DNA of 17,121 bases. Origin: Rhizobacter sp. Its GTDB lineage: Bacteria > Pseudomonadota > Gammaproteobacteria > Burkholderiales > Burkholderiaceae_C. The translations under genes were made by a program, and so were the position numbers. The notes below the pieces were generated by a model, which saw only the letters and a program-made list of their open reading frames with translations, did not search any database and had not been told where the DNA came from. This document shows, piece after piece, positions 1 through 6,978 of this stretch. The stretch's first letter is position 1, and every line of letters begins with the position of its first letter. Location of the stretch: contig JANYFX010000134.1 of assembly GCA_025359585.1 (NCBI GenBank), positions 1-17,121 of the forward strand. Reading direction: 5' to 3'.

Positions 1-815
1 GAGGCGCTGAGGAAGTCGGCCAGCATCACGAGCAGCAGGAAGGTCAGCAGGATCGTGCTGGCCTCGCCGCCGTTGAGCATCTTCATCGACTGATCCATCA
101 ACTGCCCCAGGCCCCCGGCGCCGACGAAGCCCATCACGACCGAGGCGCGCACCGCACATTCCCAGCGGTAGACGGTGTACGACGCGAGCTCCTGCGCCGC
201 GCCGGGCAGCAGGCCGTAGAGCAGCGCAGCGATGCGCCCCGAGCCGGCTTCGAGCAGCGCGCGCGCCGGGCGGGTGTCACTCGACTCCAGGATCTCCGCA
301 TACACCTTGCCGAGCATGCCGCCATACGTGATCGCGATGGCCAGCACCCCGGCGCCCGGCCCGAGGCCGAGCGCACGCACCAGCACCAGCGCCCAGACGA
401 CTTCGGGGATCGCGCGCAACAACAACAGCAGCATGCGCGCTGCGCCGCGCACGACGGCGCCAACCGCGCGCCCGCGCCCCGGGCCGATGCGCGAGATCGA
501 CAAAGACTCGGTCATCACGAAGGCCAGCGGCACCGCCAGCAACAACGCGAGCGCGATGCCCGCCGTGGCCATCGCGAGTGTCTGCAGCGTGGCCTTCAGC
601 AGCAAACCGAGGAACTCGGCCGAGGTAACCGGCGGCAGAAAGCCGGCCAGAAAATCGCCCATCACGCGCAGGTTGCCGGGCTCGAACAAGGCCCAGGGTT
701 TGAACTCGGCGAGCAGCAGCATCGGCCACAGAACGACCACACCGACGAGCAGCGCGGTGGCACGCGGCAGCGCCTGCGGGTCGCGCTCCATTGCGCGTGC
801 CACGGCCACGTTCAC
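1..815 (-). CDS. PhnE-type ABC transporter permease, putative selenium oxyanion importer (partial, cut by window edge)
   Basis: Inner-membrane permease of a phosphonate/phosphite-type ABC importer. Reading leftward from a GTG whose bases overlap the TGA of the upstream ATPase gene (GTGA, 812-815), the frame stays open for 271 codons to the window edge, so the C-terminus is missing. An in-frame ATG at 791-789 is an alternative start. The protein has a hydrophobic segment near residues 20-37, further membrane segments, and a cytoplasmic EAA-type loop around 'LLEAGSGRIAALLYGLLPGA', followed by a 'GFVGAGGLGQ' stretch typical of PhnE proteins. The usual length of the family is about 260-280 residues, so probably little is missing. 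The neighbouring ATPase and binding protein are its partners. The substrate is not visible from the sequence; selenate or selenite is inferred only from linkage to senA, senB and senC. Confidence 0.88.
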   Translation of the reverse strand, partial: MNVAVARAMERDPQALPRATALLVGVVVLWPMLLLAEFKPWALFEPGNLRVMGDFLAGFLPPVTSAEFLGLLLKATLQTLAMATAGIALALLLAVPLAFVMTESLSISRIGPGRGRAVGAVVRGAARMLLLLLRAIPEVVWALVLVRALGLGPGAGVLAIAITYGGMLGKVYAEILESSDTRPARALLEAGSGRIAALLYGLLPGAAQELASYTVYRWECAVRASVVMGFVGAGGLGQLMDQSMKMLNGGEASTILLTFLLLVMLADFLSA

Positions 816-1645
816 CGGCAACCCGGGCGTGCGAGCGGCACGACGTTGCCGGCGGTTTGTGGCAGCGGCAGCGGCAGCGGCACGCCTTGCGTTGGCAAGG
901 CCGCGCCTTCGGTGGCGTAGAGGTCGTGGAGCATCTGCGGCGTGACGCTCGCGGTGGCGGCGTCGAACACCACTTCACCAGCACGCATGCCGACGATGCG
1001 CGGGAACCACTTCAATGCCAGATCGACGGCGTGCAGTGAAGCCACCAGCGTGGCGCCACTGCGCTCGTTTTGCGCAACGAGCTGCGACAGGGCCAGGTCG
1101 GCCAACGCCGGGTCGAGCGCCGAGACCGGCTCATCGGCCAGCAGCACCTCGGGTTGTTGGTATAACACGCGCGCGATGCCGACGCGCTGCAATTGCCCAC
1201 CGGAAAGCCGGTCGCAGCGCTCGAACAAACGGTCGGACAAGTCGAGCCGCGCCAGCACCTCGCGCGCGCCGACGATGTCGGCCGGGTAAACGAGCGAAGC
1301 CAGCCCGCGCCGCAGCGACCACGCACCGAGCCGGCCCGCAAGCACGGCGGTGACAACACGCAGCCGCAGCGGGATCGGCGGCGCCTGGTGGATCAACCCG
1401 ATGCGCGCGCGCAGCCGTTTCAAACCGCTGGCACTCAACTGCCACGGGTTGGCACCGAGCGCTTCGATGCGGCCTTCGGTCGGCCGCAACCCGGCTGCCG
1501 CGAGGCGCAGCAAACTCGTCTTGCCAGCGCCCGACGGGCCGATCACGGCCAGGCGCTCACCAGCCGCGAGCGCGAGGCTGACACGGTTCAGCGCACGATG
1601 CCCGTTAGGGTGCACCAGCCCGAGCTGGGCCAGCTGCAAACTCAC
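812..1645 (-). CDS. PhnC-type ABC transporter ATP-binding protein, putative selenium oxyanion importer
   Basis: ATPase that would power the PhnE-type permease. The 277-residue protein starts at a GTG overlapping the binding-protein stop (GTGA, 1642-1645); an open frame extends further upstream but only as an out-of-frame reading of that gene. Visible motifs are Walker A GPSGAGKTS (residues 36-44), Q-loop Q87, signature LSGGQ (147-151), Walker B LLADE (168-172) and an H-loop histidine in 'SLHAVDLA'. This is the PhnC arrangement. The last 25 or so residues form a Leu-Pro-rich tail encoded by a short tandem repeat, beyond the end of a usual PhnC core. Stop/start overlaps on both sides imply translational coupling in one operon with the binding protein and permease. 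Function as an ABC ATPase is certain; the transported substrate is inferred from context. Confidence 0.93.
   Translation of the reverse strand: MSLQLAQLGLVHPNGHRALNRVSLALAAGERLAVIGPSGAGKTSLLRLAAAGLRPTEGRIEALGANPWQLSASGLKRLRARIGLIHQAPPIPLRLRVVTAVLAGRLGAWSLRRGLASLVYPADIVGAREVLARLDLSDRLFERCDRLSGGQLQRVGIARVLYQQPEVLLADEPVSALDPALADLALSQLVAQNERSGATLVASLHAVDLALKWFPRIVGMRAGEVVFDAATASVTPQMLHDLYATEGAALPTQGVPLPLPLPQTAGNVVPLARPGCR
860..881. repeat. Short GGCAGC tandem repeat in the ATPase gene tail
   Basis: Three perfect copies of the hexamer GGCAGC lie in tandem inside the 3' end of the PhnC-type gene. On the coding (minus) strand they read as alternating Leu and Pro codons, giving the 'PLPLPLP' tail. 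It may vary in copy number between strains without breaking the frame. Confidence 0.7.
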
Positions 1646-2502
1646 TTGATGAGACCGGCCGATCGCGCTGCGGCTTCCACGCCTTCGTAGTTCGATGCGT
1701 TCGTCGGAATGAACTTGCTGGCGCGTTGCAGGCCCATGATTTCCTTCTGCTCGGCAACGTTCGGGTCGAGCTTCAGGAACGCATCGGTCAGCTTCTTCGT
1801 GATCGCCGGCTCCAGGCCCGGGCGCACGGTCCAGTTGTAATCGTAGTACGGCGGGGTGGTCAGCAAGACCCGCACCTTGGCGGCGTTGGGATTCGCGCCC
1901 TCGACGAGCTTGTCCCACACCGAGGCGTTGAGCACGCCGGCTTCGGCACGGCCCGAAGCGACGAAGGCCACGGTCGCGTCGTGCGCGCCCGAGAACGCCA
2001 CGGCCTTGAAGTCGGCCTCGGGGTTCACGCCGGCCTTGAGCAGAAAGAAACGCGGCATCAGGTGGCCCGAGGTCGACGACGGCGCGCCGAACGCGAAGTT
2101 CTTGCCCTTCAGGTCGGCCAGGGTCTTGGCCGGGCTGTCGATCGGCACGATGAACTTGCTGGTGAATTTCTCGTCTTCGGCGCGCTGCACGATCGGCACC
2201 GCACCGCCGTTGGTGCGGATCTTCGCTTGCACGAAGGTGAAACCGCCGAGCCAAGCCAGGTCGATCTTGTTGCTGGCCAAGCCTTCGACCACCGCCGCGT
2301 AGTCGGTGACCGGCGTGAACTGCACGTCGAGGCCGGTCTCTTTCTTGAGGTAGTCGCCGAGCGGCTTGAACTTGCGCTGCAGTTCGGTCGGTGCTTCATC
2401 GGGGATGGCCGAGACGCGCAGCACGGTGGTCTGCGCCATCGTGGTCACCGTGCTGGCCAGCAGGGCGGCGGCGACGAGCGTTTTGGCGAGGGAATGTTTC
2501 AT
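1642..2502 (-). CDS. PhnD-family periplasmic binding protein, putative selenate/selenite-binding protein
   Basis: Periplasmic substrate-binding component of the importer, 286 residues. The ATG at 2502-2500 begins a classic signal peptide (Lys-rich start, hydrophobic core about residues 9-19, likely cleavage after Thr-Met-Ala at residue 23). A TTG seven codons upstream is less likely. The mature part has PhnD-family features: 'LRVSAIPDEAP', 'LDVQFTPVTDYAAVVEGL', 'IDLAWLGGFTFVQA' and 'FAFGAPSSTSGHLMPR'. The phosphate/phosphite/phosphonate binding-protein superfamily contains a clade named putative selenate-binding because it recurs beside selD-like genes. This protein, beside senA and near senC, fits that clade. 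It begins 33 bases after senA on the same strand and overlaps the ATPase gene by four bases. Ligand identity (selenate, selenite, or a phosphorus oxyanion) is inference. Confidence 0.9.
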   Translation of the reverse strand: MKHSLAKTLVAAALLASTVTTMAQTTVLRVSAIPDEAPTELQRKFKPLGDYLKKETGLDVQFTPVTDYAAVVEGLASNKIDLAWLGGFTFVQAKIRTNGGAVPIVQRAEDEKFTSKFIVPIDSPAKTLADLKGKNFAFGAPSSTSGHLMPRFFLLKAGVNPEADFKAVAFSGAHDATVAFVASGRAEAGVLNASVWDKLVEGANPNAAKVRVLLTTPPYYDYNWTVRPGLEPAITKKLTDAFLKLDPNVAEQKEIMGLQRASKFIPTNASNYEGVEAAARSAGLIK

Positions 2503-2535
2503 GGGTCGATTGCTCTCTGACAAAAGGTAAAAGGC

Positions 2536-3678
2536 TCAAAGCGCCACGCTGCGAAAGCCGGCGAAGACGTCGCTGCGCTGCGGCTGGAAGAAGTTGCGGT
2601 AACACGGGTCGTGCATTCTGGCGTGCGTGGCGAAGGCGCCCCCGCGCAACTCGCGATGATCGCCGAACCACGGGGCCGAGTACTCGCTGTACGGTCCGGG
2701 CGTGAAACCGGGGTAGGGCTGGAAGGTGTCGGCGGCCCACTCCCAGACGCTGCGGCCCCACTGGATGTGCGAGGCGGCGCGCTCCCATTCGGCGGCGCTC
2801 GGCAAGCGGCGTTTGGCCCAACGGCAATACGCCTCGGCCTCGAAGGCGTTGACGTGGATCACAGGCTGATCGGTGTCGAGCGGCAGCCAGCGGTCGAACC
2901 AGCGGGTTTGCCAGCCGCTGGTCTTGTCGAGTCGCCAGCGTTGGGGTCGCGACTTGTCACTGTGCGCGCGCCACTCGCCTGCGGCATCGGGCCAGAACGC
3001 CGGATCGTCGTAACCACCGGCTTCGACGAAACGCAGGAACTGGCCGGCGCTGACGGGTGTGGCGTCGATCTCGAAGTCATTCAACGTGACGCTGCGGCCG
3101 GGGCCTTCGTTGTCGAACGCGAAGCCCGCTTCGTCGATGCGTCGACCGAGTTGAAACTCGCCACCTCGCACGAGAACGGGTGCGGCGTGCGCGAGAGGCG
3201 CGAGCGCTGACCCGGCCGGTGCCGCACAGCCCAAAGCCGCACGCAGCCACACGAAGGCTTCGGCGTGCATGTCTTCGTGGAACAGCGCGAGCCGGTGGAA
3301 GTAATTGGCCGCGTCGTCGTTGGTGGCCGGCAGCGCGGCGATGCACGCATCGAGCTGGCCTTGCAGCATCTCGCCGAGCCGGCCGCGTGACGGCATCGGC
3401 GTGGTCCAGCGCGCCGCATGCGCGAGCCGGGCCGAGTCGAAATGTTCGTCGGGTCCGGCGTGAAGCGCCGGGCTCTGAGCCCGCGCCGTGCCGTCGGCCG
3501 CGCGGTGGTGCGGCCCGCGCAGCACCCAGAACTCGGCGAACCACGCGAGGTGCCCCAGCTCCCAGCGCACCGGGTTGACGCCGCCTTGTTCGGGCATCTG
3601 CCATTGCGCGTCGGACAGGTCGGCAACGAGCGACCAAGTGTTCGCGCGGCACTCACGCAGAGCATCGGCCAACGCCAT
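2536..3678 (-). CDS. senA: Selenoneine synthase SenA (EgtB-like non-haem iron enzyme)
   Basis: Non-haem iron enzyme that joins a selenosugar to hercynine by oxidative C-Se bond formation, the key step to selenoneine. From the ATG at 3678 the protein is 380 residues. The N-terminal DinB_2-type domain carries His43 in 'GHLAWF' and the HX3HXE iron-ligand pattern at His134, His138 and Glu140. The C-terminal FGE-sulfatase domain (from about residue 167) ends with the EgtB-type 'RNFFQPQRSDVFAGFR'. The fold alone would also fit EgtB of ergothioneine synthesis. Assignment as SenA rests on adjacency to the selenosugar synthase and selenophosphate synthetase genes. The most upstream in-frame ATG (3738-3736) would give 400 residues and overlap the senB start codon. 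The 3678 start aligns better with the beginning of the DinB domain and leaves a 58-base gap to senB. The gene leads the operon with the ABC transporter. Confidence 0.9.
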   Translation of the reverse strand: MALADALRECRANTWSLVADLSDAQWQMPEQGGVNPVRWELGHLAWFAEFWVLRGPHHRAADGTARAQSPALHAGPDEHFDSARLAHAARWTTPMPSRGRLGEMLQGQLDACIAALPATNDDAANYFHRLALFHEDMHAEAFVWLRAALGCAAPAGSALAPLAHAAPVLVRGGEFQLGRRIDEAGFAFDNEGPGRSVTLNDFEIDATPVSAGQFLRFVEAGGYDDPAFWPDAAGEWRAHSDKSRPQRWRLDKTSGWQTRWFDRWLPLDTDQPVIHVNAFEAEAYCRWAKRRLPSAAEWERAASHIQWGRSVWEWAADTFQPYPGFTPGPYSEYSAPWFGDHRELRGGAFATHARMHDPCYRNFFQPQRSDVFAGFRSVAL

Positions 3679-3736
3679 GCCGTGAAGCCGGCGTGCGTCA
3701 GGCACGGCCTGCCCGCGCGCATGACAAGATCGCGCC
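3679..3736. promoter_or_regulatory. Divergent senA/senB intergenic region
   Basis: Only 58 bases separate the preferred senA start from senB, so any promoters for the two arms must overlap each other or extend into coding sequence. The senB ATG lies in a CCATGG palindrome (3735-3740) that also gives an in-frame ATG to senA on the opposite strand. A weak -10-like CAAGAT (3725-3730) sits six bases before the senB ATG. No clear -35 or Shine-Dalgarno for senB is visible. The back-to-back layout suggests shared control of import and synthesis, but no operator is recognisable. Confidence 0.35.
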
Positions 3737-4741
3737 ATGGTTTCCCGACGACCTCGCGTCTGCATCGTTTCGCCCGCGCTGGCCGATGCGAACAACGGCA
3801 ACTGGCACACGGCCTCGCGCTGGCAGAAGTTTCTGGCGCCTGTTGCCGACGTGCAGATCGTGCTGGCGTGGAACGGCGCACCCGCCGACGTGCTGATCGC
3901 CTTGCACGCGCGCCGCTCGGCCGACTCGATCGAGCGCTTCGCAGCCGCCCACCCGCGCGCACCGCTGGCGCTGGTGATGACGGGCACCGACTTGTATCGG
4001 GACATTCGAACGGAGGCGCTTGCACAACATGCCTTGCAGTGTGCCAGCCACGTGGTGGTGCTGCAGGACGAAGGGCTCACGGCGCTGCCAGCGGAAGTGC
4101 GCGCCAGGGCGCGCGTGATCGTGCAATCGGCGACGAAGCTCGTGCGACGAGCTTCATCGACAAGGCCTTTCGAGCTGGTCGCCGTGGGCCATCTGCGCGA
4201 GGAAAAAGACCCCGCCACGCTGATGGCCGCGATGCGGCTGTTGCCGGCCGATTCGGCTTTGCGCATCACCCACATCGGCAAGGCACTCGACCCCATGCTG
4301 GGCACGCTCGCACAGCAGACGATGCAAGCCTGCCCGCTCTATCGCTGGCTTGGCCCTCTTCCACGCACCAGCGCGCGGCGCCACATTGCACAAGCGCATG
4401 CGCTCATCCACATGAGCCGGATGGAAGGTGGCGCGAACGTGGTGATCGAAGCCATTCGCTGCGGCGTGCCGGTGCTCGCGAGCCGCATCGACGGCAACGT
4501 GGGCCTGCTCGGCGCCAACTACGGCGGTTATTTCCCGGTCGGCGACGCATCCGCGCTGGCGCGGCTGATGCAACGCGCAGCGAGTGACGAGACCTTCATC
4601 ACCCACCTGCGTGCGCAATGCGCGCTGCGCGAACCACGCTTCACGCCCGCCACCGAGCGCGCCGCCGTGCGGGCCTTGCTGGCCGACATGCTCGCACTGC
4701 ACACATCACCCGGCGCTGACACAATCGCCGCACCGCAGTGA
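3737..4741 (+). CDS. senB: Selenosugar synthase SenB (GT-B glycosyltransferase)
   Basis: Glycosyltransferase of the selenoneine pathway that uses selenophosphate and a UDP-sugar to make a 1-seleno-sugar, the selenium donor for SenA. The 334-residue protein has GT-B/GT4 features. The N-terminus is a Rossmann-like strand 'RVCIVSPALAD' followed by 'NNGNWHTASRWQKFL'. A second domain begins near 'FELVAVGHLREEKDPATLM', and the EX7E motif is Glu230 and Glu238 in 'EGGANVVIEAI'. The family (SenB-type, about 330 residues) is distinguished from ordinary GT4 enzymes mainly by sequence type and by linkage to senA and a SelD homologue, both present here. Its TGA overlaps an in-frame GTG of senC, so the two are probably cotranscribed. 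No Shine-Dalgarno is seen before the ATG. Confidence 0.9.
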   Translation: MVSRRPRVCIVSPALADANNGNWHTASRWQKFLAPVADVQIVLAWNGAPADVLIALHARRSADSIERFAAAHPRAPLALVMTGTDLYRDIRTEALAQHALQCASHVVVLQDEGLTALPAEVRARARVIVQSATKLVRRASSTRPFELVAVGHLREEKDPATLMAAMRLLPADSALRITHIGKALDPMLGTLAQQTMQACPLYRWLGPLPRTSARRHIAQAHALIHMSRMEGGANVVIEAIRCGVPVLASRIDGNVGLLGANYGGYFPVGDASALARLMQRAASDETFITHLRAQCALREPRFTPATERAAVRALLADMLALHTSPGADTIAAPQ

Positions 4742-4767
4742 CCACTGCGCCACACCGATCGCACACC

Positions 4768-5835
4768 ATGACTTCCTCCACCACGCCGACCACCCCCGCG
4801 CCGCTGCGCCTCACGAGCTTCTCGCACGGTGGTGGCTGCGGCTGCAAGATCGCGCCGGGCGTGTTGGCGCAGATCCTGAAGAACAGCGGCGGCGGGCTCA
4901 TCCCGAAAGAGCTGATGGTCGGCATCGAAACCGCCGACGACGCGGCCGTGTACCGCCTGAACGACGAGCAGGCGCTGATCGCGACGACCGACTTCTTCAT
5001 GCCCATCGTCGACGACCCGTTCGACTTCGGCCGCATCGCCGCCACCAACGCAATCAGCGACGTGTACGCGATGGGCGGCAAGCCGATCATGGCGCTGGCG
5101 CTCGTGGCGATGCCGGTGAACCAGCTGCCGCTCGAAGCCATCGGCCAGATCATCAAGGGCGGCGAAACGATCTGCCGCGAAGCCGGCATTCCGATCGCTG
5201 GCGGGCATACGATCGACTCGGTCGAGCCGATCTACGGGCTGGTCGTGCTCGGCCTCGTGCACCCCGACCGCGTGCGCCGCAATGCCGATGCAAAAGCCGG
5301 CGACGTGTTGATCCTCGGCAAGCCGCTCGGTGTGGGCGTGCTCTCGGCCGCGCTGAAGAAGGGCAAGCTCGACGACGCGGGTTACGCGCAGCTCGTGAAG
5401 GTCACGACGATGCTGAACAAGCCCGGCATTGAATTCGCCGCAATGGCAGGCGTGAACGCATTGACCGACGTGACCGGCTTCGGCCTGGCCGGGCACACGC
5501 TCGAACTGGCGCGCGGCGCGAAGCTGACCGCCGTGATCGACTGGCACAAGGTGCCGCTGCTCGCCGGCGTGAACGCGATGGCGGCCGACGGGTTCGTGAC
5601 CGGCGCCTCGGGGCGCAACTGGGACGCGTATGGCCACGAGATCACGCTCGCGGCCGGGCTGCCGGCCACGGCACGCGACCTGCTGAGCGATCCGCAAACC
5701 TCGGGCGGTTTGTTGGTGAGTTGCCGGCCGGAGACAGCAGCGGAAGTGCTGCGTGTGTTCAGCGCTGCAGGCTTCGATCAGGCGGCCGTGATCGGGCGCA
5801 TTGAAGCGGGGAATGCGGGCCTTCGCGTGGAGTGA
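4768..5835 (+). CDS. senC: Selenophosphate synthetase SenC / SelD (selenide, water dikinase, Cys form)
   Basis: Makes selenophosphate from selenide and ATP, feeding SenB. From the ATG at 4768 the protein has 355 residues, close to E. coli SelD (347), and matches it closely. The catalytic loop 'SHGGGCGCK' has Cys24 and Lys27 equivalent to E. coli Cys17 and Lys20. Further matches are 'DFFMPIVDDPFDFGRIAATN', 'GHTIDSVEPIYGL', 'TDVTGFGLAGH' and 'DPQTSGGLL'. The catalytic position is a normal Cys codon, so no selenocysteine insertion is needed. A GTG at 4738 overlapping the senB stop would add ten residues; the ATG is preferred because it leaves a SelD-like N-terminal length. Cluster position argues for SenC. 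The same enzyme could also supply selenium for tRNA 2-selenouridine or selenocysteine if the genome has no other selD. Confidence 0.93.
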   Translation: MTSSTTPTTPAPLRLTSFSHGGGCGCKIAPGVLAQILKNSGGGLIPKELMVGIETADDAAVYRLNDEQALIATTDFFMPIVDDPFDFGRIAATNAISDVYAMGGKPIMALALVAMPVNQLPLEAIGQIIKGGETICREAGIPIAGGHTIDSVEPIYGLVVLGLVHPDRVRRNADAKAGDVLILGKPLGVGVLSAALKKGKLDDAGYAQLVKVTTMLNKPGIEFAAMAGVNALTDVTGFGLAGHTLELARGAKLTAVIDWHKVPLLAGVNAMAADGFVTGASGRNWDAYGHEITLAAGLPATARDLLSDPQTSGGLLVSCRPETAAEVLRVFSAAGFDQAAVIGRIEAGNAGLRVE

Positions 5836-5899
5836 GTCGCGCCGCAACGATCTTCGCTGGCGCGGCATACGGGAACGATGAAGGCCGCGTCAGGCGGCC
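5836..5899. terminator. Possible terminator hairpins between convergent senC and ltaE
   Basis: Two inverted repeats lie in the convergent gap. CGCGCC (5838-5843) pairs with GGCGCG (5859-5864) across a 15-base loop just after the senC stop. GGCCGC (5883-5888) pairs with GCGGCC (5894-5899) across GTCAG, over the ltaE stop codon. Neither is followed by a T-run on either strand, so intrinsic termination is uncertain. Confidence 0.3.
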
Positions 5900-6930
5900 A
5901 GCAAGTCCCGCAGTACGGCGGCGGCGTGCTGGCACTGCGCACGCGTCACATCGAGGTGCATCACTGCGCGCACGGTGCGAGGGCCGAAGGCGTTGACGAG
6001 CACGCCGCGAGCACGCGCCTGGGCACTCAGCGTCGGCGCATCGATGGCCAGCGTCGCCGGCAAGTGGAACACCACGATGTTGGTCTGAACCGTCGCCAAG
6101 TCCAGCAGCACCGGCCCGCCGGCCACCAGAGCTTCGGCAAACACGCGCGCATTCGCGTGGTCTTCTGGCAGCCGCGCCAGATGGAAGTCGAGCGCATGCA
6201 GCGCCGCGGCCGCGAAGATGCCGTTCTGGCGCATCGCCCCGCCAAGGCGGTGGCGGTGCCGGCCGGCGGCCGCGATCAACGCCTTCGACCCGGCCAGCAG
6301 CGACCCACCGGGCGCGCCCAGGCCCTTGCTGAAGGCGACGGCCACGAGGTCGAAGGGAGCAGCGAGTTCACTCACGGGCAGGCCGCTGGCGGCGCTGGCA
6401 TTCCACAGCCGGGCACCGTCCAGAAAGGTCGCCAGACCCAGCTCGCGCGCCACCGCACAAATGCGCAGCACCTCGTCCTGCGGCACCACCACGCCGCCGG
6501 CGCGGTTGTGCGTGTTCTCGACTTCGACCAGCGTGGTGCTCGGAAAGATCGCGAAATTGCGCGGCTTGGTCGCGGCGCGCAACTCGTCGGCGCTGAACCG
6601 GCCGCCTTGCCCGATCTCGTGAATCTGCACGCCCGCGTTGGCCGCTGCGCCGCCGAGCTCGTGCCAGGCGGCGTGAGACTCGCGGCACGCGATCACCTCG
6701 TCGCCCGGCCGGGTCAGGGTGCGCAGCGCCACCTGGTTGGCCATCGTGCCGGTGGGAAGCCACACAGCGGCCTCCTTGCCGAGCAACTCGGCGCAGCGCG
6801 TCTGCAGCCGGTTGGTGCTGGGATCCTCGCCGTACTGGTCGTCGCCCACCAGGGCGCCAGCCATGGCGGCCCGCATGGCGTCGGTGGGCTGCGTGACGGT
6901 GTCGGAGCGAAGGTCGATGCGTTCAGTCAT
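5890..6930 (-). CDS. ltaE: Low-specificity L-threonine aldolase (PLP enzyme)
   Basis: Cytosolic PLP enzyme that cleaves L-threonine and L-allo-threonine to glycine and acetaldehyde. The 346-residue protein from the ATG at 6930 has the family start 'IDLRSDTVTQPTDAMR', 'GDDQYGEDPS', 'LPTGTMANQVAL', His86 in 'ESHAAWHE', Asp171 in 'DGARLWNA' (pyridine-nitrogen contact) and the PLP lysine Lys202 in 'FSKGLGAPGGS'. Length matches E. coli LtaE (333). A GTG at 6966 would add 12 residues without family similarity. It converges on senC and lies 48 bases after the FMN reductase gene on the same strand, so these two may be cotranscribed. Nothing in the sequence ties it to selenium, although PLP lyases do act in the parallel ergothioneine pathway. 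Confidence 0.92.
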   Translation of the reverse strand: MTERIDLRSDTVTQPTDAMRAAMAGALVGDDQYGEDPSTNRLQTRCAELLGKEAAVWLPTGTMANQVALRTLTRPGDEVIACRESHAAWHELGGAAANAGVQIHEIGQGGRFSADELRAATKPRNFAIFPSTTLVEVENTHNRAGGVVVPQDEVLRICAVARELGLATFLDGARLWNASAASGLPVSELAAPFDLVAVAFSKGLGAPGGSLLAGSKALIAAAGRHRHRLGGAMRQNGIFAAAALHALDFHLARLPEDHANARVFAEALVAGGPVLLDLATVQTNIVVFHLPATLAIDAPTLSAQARARGVLVNAFGPRTVRAVMHLDVTRAQCQHAAAVLRDLLAA

Positions 6931-6978
6931 CAGTTCGGCCGGTGACGCGGTTCGGGTTCGAAACACTCGGCAGAGAGG

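Noticed and set aside
1646..2254. Upstream extension of the ATPase frame into the binding-protein gene (a 480-residue reading)
   Set aside because: This part is an Arg-rich out-of-frame reading of the PhnD-family gene; ABC homology begins at the GTG at 1645.
3739..4305. Upstream extension of the SenA frame antisense to senB
   Set aside because: Ser/Ala-rich antisense reading with no EgtB similarity; senB on the other strand is clearly the real gene.
4822..4860. Possible selenocysteine codon in the SelD-type gene
   Set aside because: The catalytic loop is encoded with TGC codons and there is no in-frame TGA before the normal stop.
4528..5868. 446-codon minus-strand frame over senC
   Set aside because: His/Arg/Gln-rich shadow of a high-GC gene; senC on the plus strand has complete family motifs.
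5890..6930. LtaE as a dedicated C-Se lyase of selenoneine synthesis
   Set aside because: Its motifs are those of ordinary threonine aldolase and it is convergent with, not cotranscribed with, the sen genes.
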